Assembly (NCBI RefSeq): GCF_026339935.1 | Contig: NZ_JAPEPX010000001.1 | Span: 1,718,501-1,782,500 of the forward strand | Direction: 5' to 3' | Length of the DNA: 64,000 nt | Source: Streptomyces sp. NBC_01551 | GTDB lineage: Bacteria; Actinomycetota; Actinomycetes; Streptomycetales; Streptomycetaceae | Shown here: positions 15,994-23,415 of the stretch, piece by piece | How the letters are laid out: each line of letters starts with the position of its first letter | Numbering within the stretch: position 1 is the stretch's first letter | The notes under the pieces: model-generated | Database searches by the model: none | Seen by the model: the letters and a program-made list of their open reading frames with translations, nothing else | What the model was told of the DNA's origin: nothing | Program-made: the position numbers and the translations under genes

Positions 15994-16644
15994 ATGGCCA
16001 GCAGGACTCCCCAGGACACCTCCCGTCAGGCGCGCATAGCCGAGATGCGCCGCGCCGAAAAGGCACGCGACCGGCGTAACAAGATCCTCGCGATCACGGT
16101 CTCGTCGGCCGTCGTCGCCGGTCTGGTCGGCTTCGGCGCGTGGGTGCTGATCGACCAGAAGCAGCAGGAGAAGGACGCCGAGGCGGCCCGCAAGGCGCCG
16201 GTCAACGGCGAGCAGACGTGGGAGGCCAAGAACCTGGGCCGCAACCACGTCGAGACCCCGGTCAAGTACGAGATGAACCCGCCGGTCGGCGGGGACCACC
16301 ACCCCCGCTGGATGAACTGCGACGGCGACGTCTACAAGAACCCGATCCCCGAGGTGAACGCCGTGCACTCGCTGGAGCACGGCGCGGTCTGGGTGACGTA
16401 CAACGAGAAGGCCGCCAAGGGCGACCTGGACAAGCTCGCCGAGACGGTCGGCAAGACCCCGTACACGCTGATGAGCCCGGTCAAGGAGCAGACCGGCGCG
16501 ATCATGCTCAGCGCCTGGGGCAAGCAGCTGACGGTGGACAACGCCTCCGACCCGCGCGTGGCGCAGTTCTTCACCAAGTACGTGCAGGGCCCGCAGACCC
16601 CGGAGCCGGGCGCCGCCTGCACGAACGGGCTGGCCGACAAGTGA
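15994..16644 (+). CDS. DUF3105 membrane-anchored protein
   Basis: A 216-residue protein with a charged cytosolic N-terminus, one transmembrane helix (about 31-52) and an extracytoplasmic DUF3105 domain. The hallmark is PVGGDHHPRWMNCDG followed by SLEHGAVWVTY, rich in His, Cys and Trp; H and C residues could bind metal. In actinobacteria DUF3105 genes often sit beside DUF305 genes, as here. The stop overlaps the GTG start of the DUF305 gene (GTGA), so translation is coupled. The start follows AGAAGGAACACGGGCAC. Probable role: periplasmic-side copper/metal handling (inferred from context). Confidence 0.88.
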   Translation: MASRTPQDTSRQARIAEMRRAEKARDRRNKILAITVSSAVVAGLVGFGAWVLIDQKQQEKDAEAARKAPVNGEQTWEAKNLGRNHVETPVKYEMNPPVGGDHHPRWMNCDGDVYKNPIPEVNAVHSLEHGAVWVTYNEKAAKGDLDKLAETVGKTPYTLMSPVKEQTGAIMLSAWGKQLTVDNASDPRVAQFFTKYVQGPQTPEPGAACTNGLADK

Positions 16645-17408
16645 CCGGGGAGCAGGACCGGCCCGACGAGCCGGACCGCCCCGAGCGTCCCGGCCGGTCC
16701 ACCCGTACGTACTGGGTCGCGGGCTCCGCCGTCGCGCTCGCGCTGCTGTTCGCGGTGGGGGCCACGGTCGCCGCCGCGAGCGACAGCGGTGCGGGCGCCG
16801 GCTCCGGTACGTCGTCGCGCGCGCCGGGGCGCTACTCCCCGGACGCCGGCTTCGCCCGGGACATGTCGGTGCACCACCAGCAGGCGGTGGAGATGTCCTT
16901 CATCGTCCGGGACCGCACCAAGGACGAGGCGGTACGGAGCCTGGCGTACGACATCGCCAACACCCAGGCCAACCAGCGGGGCATGATGCTCGGCTGGCTG
17001 GACCTGTGGGGGCTGCCGAAGGTGATCGCGGACGAGCCCCCGATGTCCTGGATGGCGTCCTCGGGCGGCGGAACCGGCGAGGGTCATCAGGGGCACGACA
17101 TGGGCGAGCACGGGATGGGCGGGCACGACATGGGCGCGGCCAAGCCCGGCGCGCTGATGCCCGGCATGGCCACCAAGGAGGAGCTCGCCCGGCTCGGCGC
17201 CGCCGAGGGCCGGGACGCGGAGGTGCTCTACCTCCAGCTGATGACCGACCACCACAAGGGCGGGGTCGCGATGGCCCAGGGCTGCGCGCGCCAGTGCGTG
17301 ACCCCGGCCGAGCGGGCGCTGGCCCAGGGCATGGTCGAGGCGCAGCAGTCGGAGCTCACCCTGATGGCGGACATGCTGAAGCAGCGCGGAGCCGCACCGC
17401 GCGGCTGA
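16641..17408 (+). CDS. DUF305 protein, membrane-anchored, probable copper-associated
   Basis: A 255-residue protein starting at GTG 16641, overlapping the upstream stop by four bases. A transmembrane segment (about 25-45) is followed by a ferritin-like DUF305 four-helix domain. Typical signatures are FARDMSVHHQQAVEMS and LMTDHHKGGVAMAQ, each with a paired histidine. Between them is an insertion rich in His, Met and Gly (GHQGHDMGEHGMGGHDMG), a classic copper-binding composition. DUF305 proteins cluster with copper-resistance genes; extracytoplasmic copper buffering is the likely role. Confidence 0.9.
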   Translation: MTGEQDRPDEPDRPERPGRSTRTYWVAGSAVALALLFAVGATVAAASDSGAGAGSGTSSRAPGRYSPDAGFARDMSVHHQQAVEMSFIVRDRTKDEAVRSLAYDIANTQANQRGMMLGWLDLWGLPKVIADEPPMSWMASSGGGTGEGHQGHDMGEHGMGGHDMGAAKPGALMPGMATKEELARLGAAEGRDAEVLYLQLMTDHHKGGVAMAQGCARQCVTPAERALAQGMVEAQQSELTLMADMLKQRGAAPRG

Positions 17409-17536
17409 CGGGACACGCTCGTACGGTGGGGGGAGGCGCCCTCTCACCCGTACGGGCGTGTGCTCCGCCGTGTGGGGACCGCCGCGCCGGGCGCGTCCGC
17501 GTCCGGCGGTGAACGGCCTGCTCAGGAGGTTCAACG

Positions 17537-17956
17537 ATGACGACCGCCGCAGACATCATGCACCCCGGGGCCCAGTGGATCCCCGCTACCGAGACCCTCG
17601 ACCGGGCCGCGCAGCTGATGGCGCAGCTGGGCGTGGGGGCCCTGCCCATCAGCGACGCCGCGGAGCGGCTGTGCGGCATCATCACCGACCGCGACATCGT
17701 CGTGAACTGTGTGGCCAAGGGACACGACCCTGCGAAGATCACGTGCGGTGACATGGCCCAGGGCACCCCGCGCTGGATCGACGCGGGCGCGGACGTCACC
17801 GACGTGCTGGAGGAGATGCAGAGCCACCAGATCCGCCGGCTGCCCGTGATCCGGAACAAGAAGCTGGTGGGCATGATCAGCGAGGCCGACCTCGCCCACC
17901 ACCTCTCCGAGGACCAGATGGCGACCTTCGTGGAGAAGATCTACGCCCGGGCCTGA
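17537..17956 (+). CDS. CBS-pair domain protein
   Basis: A 139-residue protein made of two CBS motifs and nothing else: the first about residues 6-62 (VGALPISD ... GIITDRDIV), the second about 72-132 (RRLPVIRNKKLVGMISEADLA). Stand-alone CBS pairs bind adenine nucleotides and act as energy or redox sensors, often induced under stress or dormancy. The partner is not visible. A strong AGGAGG site precedes ATG 17537. Its 3' end overlaps that of the convergent hydrolase gene by 16 bases. Confidence 0.92.
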   Translation: MTTAADIMHPGAQWIPATETLDRAAQLMAQLGVGALPISDAAERLCGIITDRDIVVNCVAKGHDPAKITCGDMAQGTPRWIDAGADVTDVLEEMQSHQIRRLPVIRNKKLVGMISEADLAHHLSEDQMATFVEKIYARA

Positions 17957-18894
17957 CCGGCCCCGGCCGCTGCCAGGACCGCCCGCGCCACCTGGTCCGG
18001 GCGGTCCAGCATGACCAGGTGTCCCGCCGGTTCGGCGACCTCGAAGCGGGCCCCGATCCGGTCGGCCAGGTCCGCCTGGCGGGCGAGCCAGCGCAGGGCG
18101 CGGGGCCGCGCGGAGCCGTCGTAGGCGGCCAGGACGGTGGCGGGCGCGCTCAGCCGGTGCCGGTGTCCGCGGCGCAGCGCGACCACCTCGGCGGCCATGT
18201 CGAGGTAGCGGGAGTTCTCCAGCAGGGCGCCCCGCCAGACGCGGCCGGTGCGGTAGCAGCGGCGTACGAGGTCGGGCGCGGCCGGGTCCCCCGCCCCGCC
18301 GGTCCGGGAGGCCCGTACGGCGGCCCGCCGGGCCGAGGGCCCGAGCGCGGCGGGGAGGCCCGCGGCGCTCACGGCGCGGCCGAGGGCGCGGGCGGCGCCG
18401 GTGCGCAGCGCGGCGGGCAGGACCGTACGGGGTGCCTCCTCCACGCTGGAGTCGACCAGCACCAGGGCCGCGGTGCGCGCCGGGTACAGGCGGGCGAAGG
18501 CCTCGGCGTGGAACCCGGCGATGGAGTGCCCGACGACGGTGACGGGGCCGGGCAGGCCCAGCGCGTCCAGCAGCCCGGCGATCGCGCGGGCCTCCCCGGC
18601 GGCGCTCGGCGGGCCCGGCGCGGGGCCGCTCAGGCCGTGCCCGGGGCGGTCGAAGCGGACGACGGTGCGGCCCCGGGCCGCGAGCAGCGCGGCGACGGGG
18701 TCCCAGTCGAACCAGGCCATGGCAAGCCCGGCGCTGAGCACGACGGGCGGCCCGGCGCCCTCCACCACCACGTGCACCGGGACCCCGCCGACGCGGACGA
18801 ACCGGCCGGGACGGGTTCCGTCGGGACGGGCCTCGCCGGGACGGACCTCGCCGGGACGGGTTCCGCCGGGACGGCTTCCGCCGCGCCCGCTCAT
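17941..18894 (-). CDS. Alpha/beta hydrolase
   Basis: A 317-residue alpha/beta-hydrolase fold protein. The oxyanion region, FDRPGHGLS, nucleophile elbow VVGHSIAG (Ser), and a late AGHLVMLDRPDQV (His) complete the catalytic triad pattern. The N-terminal ~30 residues are an odd tandem repeat, (S/T/V/A)RPGE/G, coded by five 15-bp repeats. ATG 18894 overlaps the stop of the upstream DUF998 gene (ATGA), so the two are translated together. Substrate not identifiable (esterase, lipase or similar). Confidence 0.88.
   Translation of the reverse strand: MSGRGGSRPGGTRPGEVRPGEARPDGTRPGRFVRVGGVPVHVVVEGAGPPVVLSAGLAMAWFDWDPVAALLAARGRTVVRFDRPGHGLSGPAPGPPSAAGEARAIAGLLDALGLPGPVTVVGHSIAGFHAEAFARLYPARTAALVLVDSSVEEAPRTVLPAALRTGAARALGRAVSAAGLPAALGPSARRAAVRASRTGGAGDPAAPDLVRRCYRTGRVWRGALLENSRYLDMAAEVVALRRGHRHRLSAPATVLAAYDGSARPRALRWLARQADLADRIGARFEVAEPAGHLVMLDRPDQVARAVLAAAGAGQARA
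18807..18881. repeat. Five 15-bp tandem repeats at hydrolase N-terminus
   Basis: Contiguous units start at 18807, 18822, 18837, 18852 and 18867, with consensus CGGGACGGGTTCCGC. They are in frame on the minus strand and encode a pentapeptide repeat. There are no spacers, so this is not a CRISPR array; repeat number probably varies. Confidence 0.88.
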
Positions 18895-19628
18895 GTGCGG
18901 CGTTCCTTGTGCACGGAGTACGCCAGCAGCCCCAGCCAGACCGCGACGAGCAGTACCTGGAGCCGCTGCCCGGCGCCCAGCGCCCAGGTCCCGCGCCCGG
19001 CGGTGAACAGGGCGATGGCGGTCAGGGTCCAGACGGTGGCGAGCAGTTCCAGCGCGACGAGCGCGGGCCCGTAGCGGGCGAGCGGGGCGAACCAGCCGTA
19101 GCGGCGGGCGGCGACGGTGAGGGCCACGATCCCGGTGAGGGCGCCGGTCATGGCGAGGCTGCTGCTGACGGCGTGGGCCTGATGGGTGGCCGGGACCAGT
19201 CCGGCGGTCTCCAGCGCGGCGCATTCGGGGTCCTGGGTGGGGGTGCAGCTGAGCGGCAGCCAGGCGTCGGCGGCGGTGGCCGCGCCGAACAGGGTGATCC
19301 CGGCCCAGCCGGCGACGGCCCACGGGCGCCGGCAGGCGGCGTAGCGGGCGAGCCGGACGAGGGCCAGCAGGCCGCCGGCGAGGACGAGCAGGCCGGCGGT
19401 GAAGTCGGTGGCCCGGAAGAGGCCGCCGAGCGGCTGGTCCTGGGCGGCGAGCTCGCTGACGTAGGTCTCGATGGGGTTGAGGCCCGTGGAGAGGACGACT
19501 TCGAGCACCCACGCGGTGTACGCGGCGGCGCCGAGCCCGATCAGGGCGGCGACACGCCACGCGTGGCGCGCGGACGGAGTAGGCCCCGCGGAGGGTTCAC
19601 TCCGGGCAGACAAGCCTTTTATGGGCAT
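18891..19628 (-). CDS. DUF998 membrane protein
   Basis: A 245-residue integral membrane protein with about six hydrophobic segments and the DUF998 signatures ETYVSELAAQDQPLG near the first extracellular loop and THQAHAVSSSLAMTGAL later. The family is uncharacterised; members resemble 6-TM membrane hydrolase-like or signalling proteins. ATG 19628 has no good ribosome site, so the start is uncertain. It is the first gene of a two-gene unit with the hydrolase and is divergent from the DUF6153/copper oxidase genes, sharing a control region with a CsoR-like site. Confidence 0.85.
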   Translation of the reverse strand: MPIKGLSARSEPSAGPTPSARHAWRVAALIGLGAAAYTAWVLEVVLSTGLNPIETYVSELAAQDQPLGGLFRATDFTAGLLVLAGGLLALVRLARYAACRRPWAVAGWAGITLFGAATAADAWLPLSCTPTQDPECAALETAGLVPATHQAHAVSSSLAMTGALTGIVALTVAARRYGWFAPLARYGPALVALELLATVWTLTAIALFTAGRGTWALGAGQRLQVLLVAVWLGLLAYSVHKERRT

Positions 19629-19674
19629 AGTGCAACTAATCCTAAGCAACTCCGGGGTCGGTCCTTCGATCGGA

Positions 19675-19693
19675 TACCCACCCCGGGTAGGGT
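19675..19693 (+). promoter_or_regulatory. CsoR-like operator over leaderless promoter of gene 19701
   Basis: TACCC-N5-GGGTA (19675-19689) is an inverted repeat with a C/G-rich centre, like copper-sensing CsoR operators in actinobacteria. It overlaps the -10 TAGGGT (19688-19693), which is 7 nt before ATG 19701. A repressor here would block transcription; copper would release it. This fits the copper-type genes that follow. Confidence 0.55.
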
Positions 19694-19700
19694 TCCGCCC

Positions 19701-20177
19701 ATGACGCGCAGTGCCCAGCGAGCCGCCCGGTGGAGCCGGTTGCTGCTGCTCGGCGCGCTGCTGCTGGGGATCGTCACGATGCACACGCTGGGCCATCCGA
19801 GCGAGTCCCACGCCATGGAAGACGTGCCGGCGGCCCACAGCGTTGCCCGCGAACACACGATTGCGGCGCAGCGGCCGGCTCCGGTGCACGCGCTCCCCCA
19901 CGCGGCGCAGCCCGCGCACGCCGCGCACGTCACGGCCGGCGCGCCCGTCACGGCCGTCGCCCCGGCGGTCCACGCGCCCGTCGGCCCCGCCATGGACCCC
20001 ATGTCCGTGTGCCTGGCCGTGCTCGCCGGGCTGGTGCTGCTCGCCCTCGGCCGGGCGCTCGTCCGGTACGACGGCGACCGGGCCACCGGCGGCCGCGTCC
20101 CCGGCGCCGTCCCCGGCGGCCCCGATCCGCCCGGGCCCCGGGAACTCCTCACCCGGCTGGCGGTCCTGCGCGTATAG
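19701..20177 (+). CDS. DUF6153-type small membrane protein
   Basis: A 158-residue protein with a hydrophobic N-terminal segment (about 13-32, GALLLGIVTMHTLGH), a His/Ala/Pro-rich extracytoplasmic stretch, and a second hydrophobic segment (about 100-118, MSVCLAVLAGLVLLALGRAL) before a short charged tail ending LAVLRV. This pattern matches DUF6153, which has no known function but commonly accompanies DUF305 and multicopper oxidase genes. More than ten histidines lie between the helices, consistent with metal binding. Start is supported by the leaderless promoter. Confidence 0.75.
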   Translation: MTRSAQRAARWSRLLLLGALLLGIVTMHTLGHPSESHAMEDVPAAHSVAREHTIAAQRPAPVHALPHAAQPAHAAHVTAGAPVTAVAPAVHAPVGPAMDPMSVCLAVLAGLVLLALGRALVRYDGDRATGGRVPGAVPGGPDPPGPRELLTRLAVLRV

Positions 20178-20220
20178 GCGGACTCCGCCGTCGCCCCGCG
20201 TGCCCGCACGCGCTGTTCCG

Positions 20221-20250
20221 CATGCGCTCACTCCGGCATGCGCTCACTCC
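20221..20250. repeat. 14-bp direct repeat upstream of multicopper oxidase
   Basis: CATGCGCTCACTCC occurs at 20221-20234 and again at 20237-20250, a 16-bp period, in the 148-base gap between the DUF6153 gene and the oxidase gene. It may be a regulator site or simple duplication. Confidence 0.6.
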
Positions 20251-20325
20251 CGCGTGCCCCCGGGCCCGCTCGGCGACGGCAGACGGCGTCCCTCCACCCG
20301 TACCGCCCCACCCAGAGGTGCACCC

Positions 20326-21951
20326 ATGCGCTCCCTTCCCACCCGTCGCGCCGTACTCGGCGCCTCCGCCGCCCTCGCCGGCTCCGGGCTGCTCGCCGCC
20401 TGCTCCGGCGGCAGCGGCAACAGCGGCCCCGCCGCCGGCCACGGCTCCGCGGGCCACGGCTCCATGCGGCACGGCGGTTCGGCCGCCGACACCCCGCCCG
20501 GCTACGTCGACCCGGCCGGGCCGGAGGTCAAGGCCGCCGAGGCCGCCCGCAAGGCCACCGGCCCGCTCAGCGAGGTCAAGCTCACCGCCACCGCCACCCC
20601 CCTCGACCTGGGCGGCGGGGTCTCCGTCCGCTCCTGGGCGTACGGGGACACGCTGCCCGGCAAGGAGGTACGGGCCACCGCGGGCGGCACCCTCGCCCTG
20701 ACCCTGGCCAACAACCTCCCCGAGGCCACGTCCCTGCACTGGCACGGGCTGGCCCTGCGCAACGACATGGACGGCGTCCCCGGGCTCACCCAGCGGGACA
20801 TCGTCCCGGGCGGCTCCTTCTCGTACAAGTTCGCCGTCCCGACCCCGGGGACGTACTGGTTCCACCCGCACACCGGGGTCCAGCAGGACCGCGGCCTGTA
20901 CGCCCCGCTGATCATCGAGGACCCCAAGGAGCCCCTCTCCTACGACAAGGAGTGGGTGGTCGTCCTGGACGACTGGCTCGACGGGGTGGACGGCTCCACC
21001 CCGGACGCCGTGCTCGCCTCGCTCCGCAAGGGCATGGCAGCGAACCACGCCGCGCACGGCGCCCCCGCCGGCCAGGCGACGCCCAGTGCGCGCGCGAGCG
21101 CGAGCGCCGGCGGCCCCGACCGGCTGCTGGTGGGCAGCGAGAGCGACATCCTCGGCAAGGAGGCCGGCGATGTGGCGTACCCGTACTACCTGATCAACGG
21201 CCGCGTGGCGGACGACCCGTCGGTGTTCACGGCCCGCCCCGGCGACCGGATCCGGCTGCGCATCATCAACGCGGGCGGGGACACCGCCTTCCGCATCGCC
21301 CTCGGCGGCCACGAGCTGACGGTCACGCACACGGACGGCTTCCCCGTCGAGCCCGCCACGACCGACTGCCTGCTGCTGGGCATGGGCGAGCGGTACGACG
21401 TGCTGGTCACCGCCGGGGACGGGGTGTTCCCGCTCACCGCGCTGGCCGAGGGCAAGGGGCAGGCGGCCCTCGCCGTGCTGCGCACCGGGACGGGGACGGC
21501 GCCGACCGCCGCGACCCGGCCCGCCGAGCTGGAGTCGCGGCCGCTGCCGGCGGACGAGCTCAAGGCCGCCGAGTCGGTGGCGCTCGACGGCCGCGAGCCG
21601 GACCGCACGCTCCAGATGCGGCTGACCGGGAGCATGGAGCGGTACAACTGGGCGTTCGACAACGCGCCCTACACCCCGGACCAGCGGCGGCCGGTGAAGG
21701 CGGGCGAGCGGGTCCGGATCGAGTTCGCCAACGCGACGCCGATGTGGCACCCGTTGCACCTGCACGGGCACACCTTCGCGCTGGGCACCGGCGGGCAGGG
21801 CGGCGCCCGCAAGGACACCACGATCATCCTGCCGGGGCAGCGGCTGACGGTGGAGTTCAACGCGGACAACCCCGGGCTGTGGATGGCGCATTGCCACAAC
21901 GTCTACCACTCGGAGTCGGGGATGATGACGGTCCTCGGCTACCAGCTCTAG
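20326..21951 (+). CDS. Multicopper oxidase (CueO/laccase-like), Tat lipoprotein
   Basis: A 541-residue oxidase with all four copper-binding blocks: HWHG (138-141), HPHTG (180-184), HPLHLHGHTF (from 475) and HCHNVYHSESGM (from 522), the last containing the type-1 copper Cys523. The N-terminus has twin arginines (TRRAVLG) and a lipobox ending LLAAC, so it is exported folded by Tat and lipid-anchored. Residues 34-50 are His/Met/Ser-rich. In the family it oxidises Cu(I) or phenolics, protecting the envelope. ATG 20326 follows AGAGGTG. It sits downstream of the DUF6153 gene under the CsoR-like operator. Confidence 0.95.
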   Translation: MRSLPTRRAVLGASAALAGSGLLAACSGGSGNSGPAAGHGSAGHGSMRHGGSAADTPPGYVDPAGPEVKAAEAARKATGPLSEVKLTATATPLDLGGGVSVRSWAYGDTLPGKEVRATAGGTLALTLANNLPEATSLHWHGLALRNDMDGVPGLTQRDIVPGGSFSYKFAVPTPGTYWFHPHTGVQQDRGLYAPLIIEDPKEPLSYDKEWVVVLDDWLDGVDGSTPDAVLASLRKGMAANHAAHGAPAGQATPSARASASAGGPDRLLVGSESDILGKEAGDVAYPYYLINGRVADDPSVFTARPGDRIRLRIINAGGDTAFRIALGGHELTVTHTDGFPVEPATTDCLLLGMGERYDVLVTAGDGVFPLTALAEGKGQAALAVLRTGTGTAPTAATRPAELESRPLPADELKAAESVALDGREPDRTLQMRLTGSMERYNWAFDNAPYTPDQRRPVKAGERVRIEFANATPMWHPLHLHGHTFALGTGGQGGARKDTTIILPGQRLTVEFNADNPGLWMAHCHNVYHSESGMMTVLGYQL

Positions 21952-22097
21952 CGGTGGGTTACGGGTCCGGCGCGCACCCCGCGCCGGACCCGGGCGAAAG
22001 GGCGGGCACGATGTCCGGCGGGCATGGCAATCTGGTGATCTCCGCGCGCCGGTCACCGCAGGTCGGCCGTGCCACGACATAAGGATTCGCCGCCGGC

Positions 22098-23339
22098 ATG
22101 AGTACCCCCGCCACCCCGCCCAGCAACCCGACCGACCCGCCGGCGGAGCCCGCGGACACGGACACCCCCATACCCGAGGCGGCGGCCGAAACGCCGCTTC
22201 CGCTGTCGCTGCGGAAGACCCCGTCCGCCGAGCCGGCCCCGGAACCGGAACCGGAAGCCGCCCCGGCGCCGGCCCAGGAGGCGGCCCCGGCCCCCGCCCC
22301 GGAGCCCACGCCGGTTCCCGCCCCGGCCCCGGAGCCCACGCCGACCCCCGCCCCCGCCCCGGAGCCCACGCCGGTTCCCGCGGCTCCCGCCGCGGACGCG
22401 GCCCCGGAACCGACCCCGGAGCCCGCCCCGGCCCCGCAGGCGGCCTCCGCGTTCGCCGCGCCCGGGCCGACGCCGCCGACCGCCCCGCCCGGCGCACCCG
22501 CCCCCAACCCCTGGGGCGCGCCCGGCGGCTACGGAGCCACCCCCGGCAACCCGTGGGCCGTCCCCGCCGAGCCGACCAACGGCCTGGCCATCGCCGCCCT
22601 CGTCATCGGCATCGTCGGCATCGCGATCGGCCTGGTCCCGTTCTTCTTCTGGGCCGGCGGCATCATGGCCATCGTCGCCCTCGGCCTGGGCATCGGCGGC
22701 ATCGTCCGCGCCGCCGAGGGCGCCCCGCGCAGGGTGATGGCGATCGTCGGCACCGTCCTCGGCCTGCTCGGCCTCGGCGCCTCCGTCGGCGGCTACGTCC
22801 TGACCGGCGTCGTCTCGGACAAGTTCACCGACCGCATCGAGCACGAGATCGAGGCCGACGAGGACTGGGAGGACTGGGAGGGACCGGACGGCCTCGGCCC
22901 CGTCATGCCGCCGCCGCCGAAGCCCTCGCCGTCGCCCACCGACATCCCCGGCATCACCACCCCGCTCGCGTTCGGCGAGACGTACACGTACCCGAACGGC
23001 GTCAAGGTGAGCCTCTCGAAGCCGAAGAAGTACGTGACGAAGAACAAGTACTCCGACCTCGGCAACGCGGTGGTGCTGACCCTCACCATCACCAACGGCT
23101 CGACCGAGCCCCACAACGTCATCTACGCGATGCCCAACGTCCGCGACGAGAACGGCATGACCGCCAAGCTCGCCTTCGACGGCGACGTCCCCAAGATGAT
23201 CCGGGGCGACATCCTGCCGGGCCAGTCCGCCAGCGGGGTCGCGGCCTTCGAGGTTCCCGAGGGCACCGAGCGGATCACCGCCGACATCTCCCCCGGAATC
23301 AAGCTGCCCAACGCCCAGTTCAGCGGCCGGATCGGCTGA
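22098..23339 (+). CDS. DUF4190/DUF4352 membrane protein with Pro-Ala repeat
   Basis: A 413-residue protein in three parts. Residues ~25-155 are cytosolic and dominated by APAPEPTP-like repeats with a YGxxPGNPW segment. Two transmembrane helices follow (about 160-195 and 215-240), the DUF4190 module. After a D/E/P-rich linker, residues ~285-413 form an extracytoplasmic DUF4352-type immunoglobulin-like domain (YTYPNGVKVSLSKP ... NVIYAMPNVRDENG). The DNA behind the repeat is itself repetitive (about 22240-22400). Function unknown; probably surface-associated. Confidence 0.85.
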   Translation: MSTPATPPSNPTDPPAEPADTDTPIPEAAAETPLPLSLRKTPSAEPAPEPEPEAAPAPAQEAAPAPAPEPTPVPAPAPEPTPTPAPAPEPTPVPAAPAADAAPEPTPEPAPAPQAASAFAAPGPTPPTAPPGAPAPNPWGAPGGYGATPGNPWAVPAEPTNGLAIAALVIGIVGIAIGLVPFFFWAGGIMAIVALGLGIGGIVRAAEGAPRRVMAIVGTVLGLLGLGASVGGYVLTGVVSDKFTDRIEHEIEADEDWEDWEGPDGLGPVMPPPPKPSPSPTDIPGITTPLAFGETYTYPNGVKVSLSKPKKYVTKNKYSDLGNAVVLTLTITNGSTEPHNVIYAMPNVRDENGMTAKLAFDGDVPKMIRGDILPGQSASGVAAFEVPEGTERITADISPGIKLPNAQFSGRIG

Positions 23340-23402
23340 CCGGAGGCCGTTTCCCGGCACATCCGAGGGGCGGGGCCCAGGACATCGCGTCAGAAAGACG
23401 AT

Positions 23403-23415
23403 TAGACTGGGCCCC
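23403..23415 (+). promoter_or_regulatory. -10 element for leaderless nadE
   Basis: TAGACT (23403-23408) lies 7 nt before the GTG start at 23416, and there is no ribosome-binding sequence in the gap. Transcription probably starts at the GTG. Confidence 0.6.

Noticed and set aside
18807..18881. Possible CRISPR array
   Set aside because: The 15-bp units are contiguous with no spacers and lie inside a coding frame.
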